Source: an uncultured Rhodopila sp. (lineage in GTDB: Bacteria; Pseudomonadota; Alphaproteobacteria; Acetobacterales; Acetobacteraceae). From it: a stretch of 64,000 nucleotides of DNA. Under the pieces are notes generated by a model, which saw nothing but the letters and a program-made list of their open reading frames with translations, was not told where the DNA came from and searched no databases. Location of the stretch: NCBI RefSeq assembly GCF_903915725.1, contig NZ_CAIWTY010000073.1, positions 123,451 to 187,450 on the forward strand. The letters run 5' to 3'. The position numbers and the translations under genes are program-made. Position 1 is the stretch's first letter; each line of letters begins with the position of its first letter. Below, piece by piece: positions 9,143 through 17,629 of the stretch.

Positions 9143-10387
9143 ATGAACGCGCCAGTCATTATCTCTGTCCTTGATGATCCCTGGACCATCCCGCTCGACC
9201 GGATCGACCCATCCGATGCGCGGCTTTTCCAGGATGACGTCTGGCCCGACTGGTTCGCCCGGCTGCGGCGCGACGACCCGGTGCATTTCACCGCGGAGAG
9301 CCAGTTTGGTCCGTTCTGGTCTGTCACCAAATACAAAGACATCATGAAGGTCGAGACCAATCCAGCCGTGTTTTCCTCCGCATCGGGGATAACGTTGCTG
9401 GATCAGGAAACGCAATATAAGCTGGCGATGTTCATCGCCATGGACCCGCCGAAACACGATGTGCAGCGCAACGTCGTGGCACCCATCGTGGCGCCTGGCA
9501 ATCTCGCAAATATGGCGGGAACGATACGGCAGAGGGCGGCGAAGATCCTCGACGGCCTGCCGCGCAACGAAACCTTCGACTGGGTCGAGCACGTCTCTAT
9601 CGAGCTGACGACGCAGATGCTGGCGACGCTGTTTGACTATCCGTTCGAGCGGCGGCGCGAACTTACCTATTGGTCGAATGTTGCGACAACGAACTTCAAG
9701 GACCCGGCCGCGCTGGTGAAGTCGGAAGAGGAACGCTTCACCGAACTGAAAAAGATGGCCGCGGCGATGACGGAGCTCTGGAACGAACGGGTGAACGCGC
9801 CGTTGCGGCCCGACCTGATCTCGATGCTGGCGCACGGTGAGGCGACCCGGGACATGGACCCGGTGGAGTTCCTGGGCAACTGCACGCTGCTGATCGTCGG
9901 CGGCAACGACACCACCCGCAACTCGATCAGCGGCGGATTATGGGCGCTGAACAAGCATCCGGACGAATATCGCAAACTGCGGGAAAATCCCGGGCTGATC
10001 CCTGGCATGGTGCCGGAGATCATCCGCTGGCAGACGCCGCTTGCGTATATGCGGCGGACGGCGCTGGAGGATTACGATCTTGGCGGCAAGACCATCCGCG
10101 CCGGTGAGAAGCTGGCGATGTGGTACATCTCCGGCAACCGCGACCCCGACGCCATCGACAATCCGGATCGTTTTATTATCGATCGGCCTCGCCCGCGGCA
10201 GCATCTGTCATTCGGCTTCGGGATTCATCGTTGCGTCGGCAACCGCCTCGCAGAGCTGCAACTGACGATCCTGTGGGAGGAGATCATGCAACGGTTTCCG
10301 TTCATCGAAGTAGTGGAGCAACCGAAACGGGTTTTTTCCGCCTTCGTGCACGGGATCACGTCGATGGTGGTGCGCATTCCGGGGTGA
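9143..10387 (+). CDS. Cytochrome P450, CYP153-like alkane/fatty-acid omega-hydroxylase
   Basis: Soluble heme monooxygenase of 414 residues. Landmarks: I-helix GGNDTT at 253-258, ExxR as E292-R295, and the heme loop FGFGIHRCVG with the thiolate Cys364. Long CYP153-like stretches are visible, such as DDVWPDWFARLRRDDPVHF, MFIAMDPPKHD, IVAPGNLA and EIIRWQTPLAYMRRTAL; CYP153 enzymes hydroxylate terminal carbons of medium-chain alkanes and related compounds. The usual ferredoxin and ferredoxin-reductase genes are not adjacent, so the electron donor must be encoded elsewhere. Divergent from pncC, with about 140 nt between. Confidence 0.9.
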   Translation: MNAPVIISVLDDPWTIPLDRIDPSDARLFQDDVWPDWFARLRRDDPVHFTAESQFGPFWSVTKYKDIMKVETNPAVFSSASGITLLDQETQYKLAMFIAMDPPKHDVQRNVVAPIVAPGNLANMAGTIRQRAAKILDGLPRNETFDWVEHVSIELTTQMLATLFDYPFERRRELTYWSNVATTNFKDPAALVKSEEERFTELKKMAAAMTELWNERVNAPLRPDLISMLAHGEATRDMDPVEFLGNCTLLIVGGNDTTRNSISGGLWALNKHPDEYRKLRENPGLIPGMVPEIIRWQTPLAYMRRTALEDYDLGGKTIRAGEKLAMWYISGNRDPDAIDNPDRFIIDRPRPRQHLSFGFGIHRCVGNRLAELQLTILWEEIMQRFPFIEVVEQPKRVFSAFVHGITSMVVRIPG

Positions 10388-10628
10388 CGCTTTCGGTGCG
10401 GGGCGCGAAGTTCGGAGCAAGCATCCTTCTGGCGTTGTTCAACGGTCACCGAGCGCCGAATGAGGCGGTCGCCGTTCTATCCCGGCGCCCGCGGCTAACA
10501 CCCATTTAGGTCCATCGCGCAGTGATATCAACACCTGAATGAACTGATCGCGATGCCATCTGATCTTTGGCTAATCGTCGCATGCGACCGGGCGAAAGCG
10601 GTGGGAGCCAGCTGAATTTGCTATGCCG

Positions 10629-11315
10629 TTAAACTTTGAGGCCTGACCCCCATACTGGTGGATTCACCGCGAGTTCGAGTCGCTGCAGAATATCATCCGT
10701 CAACCTAAAAAGACGTTGGATCGTGTTGGCAGTATCCGTCTGGTTTCGAGCGAGCGACGCTTCGCCCATTATTCCGATTTCAGGAGCAGTTAGGTTGTGC
10801 ATCCAGCGTAAGCGGCCAAGCTCATTTTGCATGAGCGCGAAATAAGTTGCGAGGTCAATACTAAGGCGCTCTTCGAATAGGCCGATAGCGGAAGGGTCTT
10901 GCTCGAAAGAGCGAAGCCAATGATCGCCTGGGTGAAAATAAAAGCGAGAGTGGTCAGCTGCGTTTCTCCGCAGCGTTCCTAGGAGGTCATTTTCTCGCAG
11001 ATAAGCGTGCAAACTATTAATATCTGCGGCATACGCCTTCGCTAGCCGCCTAATGCTTGAGCGCCTGGAACGGTCTTCGGCCTCACGCATTGCGGCGGCG
11101 GCGAACTTGGCCTGCAAGAGCACGAATGCACCCCCACCCAGGGCGCAAATGCCCGCTATAAGCGTAAACCAAGCGGCATGATGAGTCGCGGCGGCATTGA
11201 TGTCCGCTGCCATGATAGTTGCTTGAACTCCGAAGCAAGCCGTTTTCGATGCCGCATCGGCGCTTGGACCAATTTGAGACAGGCATTGTTGAAAGATATC
11301 CATATCCACCCCCAT
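10629..11315 (-). CDS. Hypothetical single-pass membrane protein, low GC
   Basis: Unrecognised protein. The frame is open from 11456 (275 residues), but the extension lacks features; internal ATGs at 11315 and 11303 give about 225 residues, the latter with a purine-rich GGGGGTGG just before it. One membrane segment (AAWFTLIAGICALGGGAFVLL) follows a Cys-containing N-terminus; the rest is a soluble, probably helical cytoplasmic region (SIRRLAKAYAADINSLHAYLR). Base composition is unlike the surroundings: 10681-10740 has 29 G+C of 60, suggesting later acquisition. Confidence 0.6.
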   Translation of the reverse strand: MGVDMDIFQQCLSQIGPSADAASKTACFGVQATIMAADINAAATHHAAWFTLIAGICALGGGAFVLLQAKFAAAAMREAEDRSRRSSIRRLAKAYAADINSLHAYLRENDLLGTLRRNAADHSRFYFHPGDHWLRSFEQDPSAIGLFEERLSIDLATYFALMQNELGRLRWMHNLTAPEIGIMGEASLARNQTDTANTIQRLFRLTDDILQRLELAVNPPVWGSGLKV

Positions 11316-11610
11316 GTCCGAATCCAATAGCATCGCTGGGGTGCTATTGCAGGACGGAGCTATTTGCACCACTCGGAACCCGACCTCTAGGCCAAAATGG
11401 ACCGACCTTTTGACAGGGCGGCCGATCGATGGAGTGGCGTCACACTTATATCGCAACCGAATCTTGTCCTGCCGCTGTTGTGGCCCGGCATGCGCTGTCG
11501 GTTCGCGCTTGTGGAAGCGCTACAGCATTAGCGACGCTAAGTGTCGTTCAGGATACGCGGCGGATCGCCAATATCTTAGCGGATTGAGGACCACGCCTGC
11601 CCGGTGGATG

Positions 11611-13389
11611 CTACGGCGCCAAAGCCGCCCCGGACGGACGGCGCGGATCGCTGGCGCCGCCATAGGTGGCTTTCGGCCCAGCAGAAGCTCCGCCCGGTTC
11701 CGAGGCTCCGGCCGCGATCAGCGCCACCGCGCCCCAGGGCCGCTGTTCCTCGATCCGGTATCCCATCCGCTCAAGCCGCGTCCTGGTGTCCGGCGACAGG
11801 GCGAACCGTTCAGCATACAGCACATCCGGCTCCCACTGATGATGCAGCCGGGGCGCATCCACCGCCTCCTGCGCGTTCATCCCGTAGTCGATGACGTTCA
11901 GGATCGCCTCCAGGGTCGCGGTGATGATCCTCGGGCCGCCGGGAGAGCCGGCGACCATCTCCACCGCCCCATCCTTCAGGACGATGGTTGGCGCCATCGA
12001 GGATAACGGCCGCTTCCCCGGAGCGATCACATTGCCCTCGCCTTGCACCAGTCCGAACTGGTTCGGCGCGGCAGGCTTGATGGTGAAGTCGTCCATTTCG
12101 TCGTTCAGCAGGAAGCCGGTGCCGGCCGCCACCACGCCGGCGCCGAACGCGCCATTGATCGTCGCGGTGACGGACACCGCGTTGCCGAGCCGATCCAGGA
12201 CCGAATAGTGGGTCGTTTCCGGCTTTTCCACCGATGGCGCGACCGCCGCACCAAGGCTGGCTGACGGGGTTGCCCGATCGGCAATGTGCTCGCGCAGGCG
12301 CGCCGCGTAATCCTTCGACAGCAGACGCTGCAGCGGCATCGAGACGAAATCCGGATCGCCGAGATAGGTTGCACGGTCGAAGAACGCCAGCCGCAATGCT
12401 TCGGTCATCAGGTGCACGGCTTCGGCCGCATGAAACCCCAGACCGTGCAGGATATAGGCTTCCAAGATGTTCAGGGTCTCGCACATCGTCGTTCCGCCCG
12501 AGGATGGCGGCGGCGCCGACAGGATGACCGTGCCGCGATAGGTGCACCGCAACGGCTCGGTTTTGGCGATCCGGTAGGCGGCGAAATCGGCGGCGGTAAC
12601 GTTCCCGCCGCCGTCGCGCGCGGCTTTCTCCACCGCCTGAGGAACTGCGCCGCCGTAGAACGCGTCCGGTCCGTGGTCTGCGATGGCCTGTAGCGTCGCC
12701 GCCAGGGCGGGCTGCCGGAGGACCTCTCCGGCCCCGGGCGGCGTGCCGTCTGCGTGCAGGAAGATCGCCGCCGCCTCCGGGTTTCGCCGCAGCAGCTGGG
12801 CACCGAACCGCAGCACATTGGCGTCGGCAACCGTCAGCACGAACCCGTCCCGGGCCAGGCGGATAGCGGCGGCCATGACCGTTGCCCGGGGCATGGTGCC
12901 GTATTCCGCAAGCGCGGTGTCGAGGCCGAGCACCGTGCCGGGCACTGCCACTGCCTTCCACCCGAACAGACTGGCCCCGGGCACCGGCTGGCCGTCCGGG
13001 CCGAGATACATGTCCCGGTTGGCGGCGGCGGGTGCGGTTTCCCGGAAGTTGACGACGACGTCACGGCCATCGGCCAGGTGCGCGGTCAGGAAGCCGCCGC
13101 CGCCGATATTGCCGCAGCACGGGTTCACGACCGCCTCGGCATAGCCCACCGCGACGGCGGCATCGATGGCGTTGCCGCCCTGACGGAGGATGTCCGCGCC
13201 GGCTTCCGCCGCGAGACGTTGGGCGGAGACCACGAGACCGGCGGTGGATTCCACCGGCGGCAAGGAAGCGGCGCCGGCGGGAAGCGGCATCAGGCCGATC
13301 GGCAGCAATACGTACGTCGCAATTCGGACTGTTGCCATGACCGAATATGGCAACCGCTTTGTCCGCCGCCAGCCGAACCGCATCCGCAC
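11611..13389 (-). CDS. ggt: Gamma-glutamyltransferase
   Basis: Periplasmic N-terminal-nucleophile hydrolase that cleaves or transfers the gamma-glutamyl group of glutathione and other gamma-glutamyl compounds. The self-cleavage site ETTHYSVLD is at about 391-399, with Thr392 the expected nucleophile; GGNAIDAAVAVGYAEAVVNP and NFRETAP, PLSSMAPTIVLKDG and GSPGGPRII are family signatures. An ATG at 13338 would give a clean signal peptide (MATVRIATYVLLPIG...AGA); the GTG at 13389 only adds a basic stretch and abuts the aminotransferase stop. Last gene of a minus-strand row from 17455. Confidence 0.93.
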   Translation of the reverse strand: MRMRFGWRRTKRLPYSVMATVRIATYVLLPIGLMPLPAGAASLPPVESTAGLVVSAQRLAAEAGADILRQGGNAIDAAVAVGYAEAVVNPCCGNIGGGGFLTAHLADGRDVVVNFRETAPAAANRDMYLGPDGQPVPGASLFGWKAVAVPGTVLGLDTALAEYGTMPRATVMAAAIRLARDGFVLTVADANVLRFGAQLLRRNPEAAAIFLHADGTPPGAGEVLRQPALAATLQAIADHGPDAFYGGAVPQAVEKAARDGGGNVTAADFAAYRIAKTEPLRCTYRGTVILSAPPPSSGGTTMCETLNILEAYILHGLGFHAAEAVHLMTEALRLAFFDRATYLGDPDFVSMPLQRLLSKDYAARLREHIADRATPSASLGAAVAPSVEKPETTHYSVLDRLGNAVSVTATINGAFGAGVVAAGTGFLLNDEMDDFTIKPAAPNQFGLVQGEGNVIAPGKRPLSSMAPTIVLKDGAVEMVAGSPGGPRIITATLEAILNVIDYGMNAQEAVDAPRLHHQWEPDVLYAERFALSPDTRTRLERMGYRIEEQRPWGAVALIAAGASEPGGASAGPKATYGGASDPRRPSGAALAP

Positions 13390-14733
13390 CTACATGGCCG
13401 CCTGGATCGACTCGCCCACGATCTGCACGATGCGATCCAGAGTCGCCTCCGGCGTGCTGAACGGGGGTGCAAAGCACAGCGTGTCGCCACTCGCCGGCGG
13501 CCCGTCAGACGCGCCCCGCAACCGAAACAGCAGCCCCCGTTCGGCGGCCTGCGCCACGACCCGCGCACCGAGGCCCTTCGCCGGTGTCTTGCTGCCTTTG
13601 TCCTCCACCAGTTCGATCGCGGCGAGCATCCCGATGCCGCGCACCTCGCCGACAGCAGGTAACACCGACAGCGTTTCCAGCGCGGCACGGAAGCGGTCGC
13701 CCTGCACCCGGGCGCGCTCGACCAGCCCCTCGTTCTCCAGAATAGCGATATTGGCCAGCGCCACGGCGCAGCACACCGGATGGCCGGAATAGGTCGCGGC
13801 GTGCATGAACTTCTCGTCCGCCGGAGCGTCCAGGATGACGTCGTGGATGGCCTTGGAGACGATCACGCCGCCGAGCGGCAGATATCCGCTGGTGACCCCT
13901 TTGGCGAAGGACATCAGGTCCGGCTGCACGCCCCAATGGCTCAGTCCGAACCATTGCCCGGTGCGCCCGAAGCCGGTGATCACCTCGTCGGCAATCAGCA
14001 GCACGCCATGACGATCGCAGATCTGCCGCAGGCGGGGCCAGTAGGTTGCCGGCGGGACGATGACGCCGCCCGACCCCATGACGGGTTCCGCGATGACGGC
14101 GGCGACCGTCCCGGCGCCCTCCGCGATGATCGCTGCCTCCACCGCATCCGCCGCTTCGATGCCGGCATCGCCATTGCCGGGCCAGCGATAGGGGTAGGGC
14201 GGCGCGACCTGCAGGAACTCCGGCACCATCGGGCCGAACATCTTGTGGTAGCCGGGCAGGCTGGTGGCGCTCAACGCCGCCATCGTTACGCCGTGGTAGC
14301 CGTAGCGGCGGGAGATGAATTTCACCTTGTCCGGCTGGCCCAGCCGCTTCCAGTAATAGCGCGCGAACTTGAAGGCGCTTTCGTTCGATTCCGCCCCGCC
14401 GGTGGTGAAATACACGCCGGACATGGTGTCATAGGCGAGGCTGACGATCTTCTCCGCCAGCCGGATCGCCGGTTCATTGCTGAACCCGGAGTAGGCCGAC
14501 GCATAGTCCAACGTCTCGATCTGCGTCGCGGCGGCCGCGGCGAGCTCCTTGCGGCCATGGCCGATATTGACATTCCACAGTCCGGAAAGACCGTCGATAT
14601 ACTCCCGCCCGTCAGCGGTGCGCAGAATGCTGCCTTGCGCCGAGACGAAGAGCTTCGGGTTGGCGTTCTCCGCCGCGAAATGCAGCGGGTGAATCACGTG
14701 CCGCCGATCGGCTGCCACCAAAACATCGCTCAT
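13390..14733 (-). CDS. Class III pyridoxal-phosphate aminotransferase (omega-aminotransferase type)
   Basis: Transfers an amino group from an omega-amino acid or amine to a keto acid. Fold-type I, 447 residues: TTGGAESNESAFKFARYYW at about 110-128, cofactor Asp249 in IADEVITGFGRTG, and Lys278 in SFAKGVTSGYLPLGG. The overall sequence matches the beta-alanine/taurine:pyruvate-type branch, but substrate cannot be read from motifs. ggt begins directly after its stop, and a binding-protein gene precedes it by 68 nt. Confidence 0.9.
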   Translation of the reverse strand: MSDVLVAADRRHVIHPLHFAAENANPKLFVSAQGSILRTADGREYIDGLSGLWNVNIGHGRKELAAAAATQIETLDYASAYSGFSNEPAIRLAEKIVSLAYDTMSGVYFTTGGAESNESAFKFARYYWKRLGQPDKVKFISRRYGYHGVTMAALSATSLPGYHKMFGPMVPEFLQVAPPYPYRWPGNGDAGIEAADAVEAAIIAEGAGTVAAVIAEPVMGSGGVIVPPATYWPRLRQICDRHGVLLIADEVITGFGRTGQWFGLSHWGVQPDLMSFAKGVTSGYLPLGGVIVSKAIHDVILDAPADEKFMHAATYSGHPVCCAVALANIAILENEGLVERARVQGDRFRAALETLSVLPAVGEVRGIGMLAAIELVEDKGSKTPAKGLGARVVAQAAERGLLFRLRGASDGPPASGDTLCFAPPFSTPEATLDRIVQIVGESIQAAM

Positions 14734-14801
14734 CGTCTAACCTTTCCTCATCGGCGGTCAGGCTAGACCATGTGCGGCGGTCGTTGAAGGGTGGCTGGGG
14801 A

Positions 14802-15902
14802 TCACCCCAACAGGTTGGCGGTGATCCGGTTGACATATTTTTCGGGATCGGTACCGGGCTTGAGAACCTTGGCGCGCTTCAGCTCTTGGGCATACAGTAG
14901 CACCTGCCGCTGAAACTCCTTGCCGACTGGTTGCTCGCCATACGGATAGCTCTTGAGCATCTCCGTCAGATCCTCGACGGTGGCGCTTTTCGGCGCGTAA
15001 TGGCTGGACACTTCGACCGCGCGGCGCTGATCCTTGTTGACGATCTGTGACGCTTCTATAATGGCGCGGGTCACCGCCAGCGCGGCTTGCGGATCATCGC
15101 GCAGCAGGCTGCCACGAATGCCCAGCACACAGCATGTGCGTTCAGCGAATTCATTGGTCGCGTTGGAGGCCACGCGGAACAGCTTTCCGTTGCTGTTCCT
15201 GACCTGGTAGTAAACGTTCGGGTCGCCGGCCACATAAGCCTGGATTTCGCCCTTGTCCACGGCCATCGCCATCAGTTCCTGCGGATACTGCTTCCACTCG
15301 ACATCCTTGTCGGGGTCGAGGCCGTGGTTCTGTAGAATGATCGAATAAAGGTTCTTGTCCGGTGCAGCGAAGTCCGCCACACCGATGGTTTTGCCCTTCA
15401 GGCTGGGAATGTCGGTAATGCCAGCCTCGCGCGATGCCACGAGGTATGAGCATCCGCCATGCACACCCGCGACCAGCTTGACGTCGAAGCCCTGTTCCAA
15501 CGGTTTCAGCCAGCGCAGGATCATGCCGATGCCCGCGTCGGCCTTGCCGCTGCCGATAGCCTCCAGCAACTGGTCGGTGGAGCCGCCGAAATTGACCAGT
15601 TCAACGTCCAGACCGTGCTTTTCGAATATGCCCTGCTCCACGGCGACTGGAACGGCCGATGTACACAAGGCGGTCTGGTTCCAGGTGAAACGGAGCTTCT
15701 TTCCGCCTGACGAACCCGCCGCCGGAACGGTATCAGCGATCGGCGTGTAGTTCCCGCCACCGTGGCAGATCGGCGGATTCGTCCACGCCGGCCTCGCCGG
15801 GCTGGCGAATACCCGCGAAGCCGCAAGGCCGACCGGCACAACGGATGCAAACGCGCCCGCGCGCAGCAACAAGCGGCGGCCAATAGTTCTTTGATCTGGC
15901 AT
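14802..15902 (-). CDS. ABC transporter substrate-binding protein, SsuA/TauA/NrtA-like
   Basis: Periplasmic solute-binding protein (366 residues) of the sulfonate/nitrate/taurine class. A twin-arginine-like leader (IGRRLLLRAGAFASVV...VFASPA) is followed by KLRFTWNQTALCTSAVPVAVEQGIFEKHGLDVELV, the class's NMT1-like opening, and SLKGKTIGVADFAAPDKN. There are no permease or ATPase genes in the cluster, so it either shares a transporter encoded elsewhere or is an orphan. It follows a monooxygenase and its fragment on the same strand, which fits organosulfur or related scavenging (inference). Confidence 0.85.
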   Translation of the reverse strand: MPDQRTIGRRLLLRAGAFASVVPVGLAASRVFASPARPAWTNPPICHGGGNYTPIADTVPAAGSSGGKKLRFTWNQTALCTSAVPVAVEQGIFEKHGLDVELVNFGGSTDQLLEAIGSGKADAGIGMILRWLKPLEQGFDVKLVAGVHGGCSYLVASREAGITDIPSLKGKTIGVADFAAPDKNLYSIILQNHGLDPDKDVEWKQYPQELMAMAVDKGEIQAYVAGDPNVYYQVRNSNGKLFRVASNATNEFAERTCCVLGIRGSLLRDDPQAALAVTRAIIEASQIVNKDQRRAVEVSSHYAPKSATVEDLTEMLKSYPYGEQPVGKEFQRQVLLYAQELKRAKVLKPGTDPEKYVNRITANLLG

Positions 15903-15920
15903 GGTGTCTATTCCCTGGTT

Positions 15921-16100
15921 TCAAGCAAAACGATGCTTCGCCGCCGGGTGGCACCCACGTTCGGCAGTTTTCGCCAGATGCGTCCAGTAATCCGGCGTGT
16001 GATGCCGGATGGAGGCATCGTTCGGGTGCGCCCACAATCCCGGCCACGCATGGCCAGGCGCGTTCATGTGGAACGCATTCAGGCGGATTTCCTTCGCCAT
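15921..16100 (-). pseudogene. N-terminal fragment of a second NtaA/SnaA/DszA-type FMN monooxygenase
   Basis: A 59-codon frame begins ATG at 16100, 2 nt after the stop of the intact monooxygenase. Residues 1-49 read MAKEIRLNAFHMNAPGH, WPGLWAHP, TPDYWTHLAKTAERG, exactly the start of NtaA/SnaA/DszA-family flavin monooxygenases. Where the family continues with LFDGIFLAD, this one changes to an unrelated 10-residue tail and a stop at 15921. The remaining roughly 400 codons are missing, so this is a deletion remnant of a tandem paralogue, though the short product may still be translated. Confidence 0.8.
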
Positions 16101-16102
16101 AT

Positions 16103-17455
16103 TCAGTCAGCCGCCGCGGCCTGACACGAGAAACGCCCCGCAGGACGCCTCAGGCCGAGATGGTCGCGCAACGTGGTGCCTGCGTACTCGGTGCGGAATA
16201 ATCCGCGGCGCCGCAATTCGGGCAGTACCAGTTCGATGAAGTCGGTCAGACCGCCCGGCAGCGTTGGCGGCATGATATTGAAACCATCCGCCCCGTAATT
16301 GACGAAACGTTCTTCCAGATGATCAGCAATCTGTTCCGGGTTACCGACGAGCTGCCAATGCCCGCGCGCCCCGGCGATCCGCAGATAAAGCTGCCGGATC
16401 GTCAGATTCTCCCGCCGCGCCAGCGCGATCAGCAATTCCCTGCGGCTTTTGCCGCCATCGGTTTCGGGCAGGTCCGGGACCGGGGCGTCCAGCGGGAACT
16501 TCGAGAAATCGAAACCGCCGGAATGATTCGCCAGCAAGCCGAGTCCGACGACGGGATCGATCAGCGATTGCAGCGCCTCGAATTTCTCCCGCGCTTCGGA
16601 TTCCGTCCGTCCCACAACCGGGAAAACGCCCGGCATAATCTTCAAATCATCAGCCGATCGGCCGTATTTTGCGAGGCGTCCTTTGACGTCGGCGTAGAAG
16701 TTGACGGCGTCTTCCAGCGTTTGTTGCGCAGTGAAAATCGCCTCCGCGGTGCGGGCCGCGAGTTCCTTGCCGGGTTCCGACGATCCGGCCTGCACCACGA
16801 CGGGATGACCCTGCGGCGAACGGGCGATATTCAACGGCCCCCGGACGGTGAAGTGCTTGCCGCGATGATCGAACGTGCGCACCTTGTCCGGATCGAAATA
16901 AAGCCCCCGCTCCCGGTCGCGCAGAAACGCGTCATCGTCCCAGCTGTCCCAAAGTCCGGTGACGACGTCGGCAAATTCTTCGGCGCGGTCGTATCGGTCC
17001 GCATGCGCGATCAACGCGTCGCGGCTGAAATTATGCGCCGCCCCGGTGTCGCCGGTTGTCACCAGGTTCCAACCGGCCCGGCCGCGGCTGAGATGATCCA
17101 AAGAAGCAAACTGCCGCGCCAGATTATACGGATCGGAAAAGCTGGTTGACGCCGTCGCCACCAAGCCGATCCGCGACGTGTGCCCGGCCAGCGCCGAAAG
17201 CAGGGTAATCGGCTCGAATGGATAGGTGCCGTTATGCGCCTTGTGACTCGCTGCGCCATGGTCGTCCAGCCGTGTGGCAACACCGTCGGCCAGGAAGACG
17301 GCGTCGAACTTGGCGGCTTCGGCCAGTTTCGCGAACCCGATGAAATCCTCCAGCGTCGTGCTGTCCGACGCCGAGGGCAGGCGCCACGCCGCGACATGAT
17401 GGCCGGTAAACAACAGGAAGGCCCCAAGGCTGAGCTGGCCCTTGCGCTTAGACAT
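16103..17455 (-). CDS. FMN-dependent monooxygenase, NtaA/SnaA/DszA family
   Basis: Luciferase-like TIM-barrel monooxygenase using reduced FMN from a separate reductase. Length 450 is typical. Family features: LGAFLLFTGHHVAAWR, AKLAEAAKFDAVFLADGVA, LSALAGHTSRIGLVATASTSFSDPYNLARQF split over about 85-120, SRGRAGWNLVTT, and RSPQGHPVVVQAGSSEPG. Relatives attack nitrilotriacetate, dibenzothiophene sulfone, pristinamycin precursors or alkyl sulfones; the substrate here is unknown. First gene of the row leading through the binding protein, aminotransferase and ggt. Confidence 0.9.
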   Translation of the reverse strand: MSKRKGQLSLGAFLLFTGHHVAAWRLPSASDSTTLEDFIGFAKLAEAAKFDAVFLADGVATRLDDHGAASHKAHNGTYPFEPITLLSALAGHTSRIGLVATASTSFSDPYNLARQFASLDHLSRGRAGWNLVTTGDTGAAHNFSRDALIAHADRYDRAEEFADVVTGLWDSWDDDAFLRDRERGLYFDPDKVRTFDHRGKHFTVRGPLNIARSPQGHPVVVQAGSSEPGKELAARTAEAIFTAQQTLEDAVNFYADVKGRLAKYGRSADDLKIMPGVFPVVGRTESEAREKFEALQSLIDPVVGLGLLANHSGGFDFSKFPLDAPVPDLPETDGGKSRRELLIALARRENLTIRQLYLRIAGARGHWQLVGNPEQIADHLEERFVNYGADGFNIMPPTLPGGLTDFIELVLPELRRRGLFRTEYAGTTLRDHLGLRRPAGRFSCQAAAAD

Positions 17456-17629
17456 GATCTGACCCCGCGACGTCCGTTATATCCCGTCCAGGATCGATGT
17501 TATTTTTTATATGGTCAAGGCCGTTTGTATAACCCGCCTGGACCGCTTTGCGTGGGTGGAGCGAAAGCCTATAACACCATTCGGACTAGTGCTTCATAAG
17601 GCCGGGGCGGCGGACTCCCGGGCCGACGG

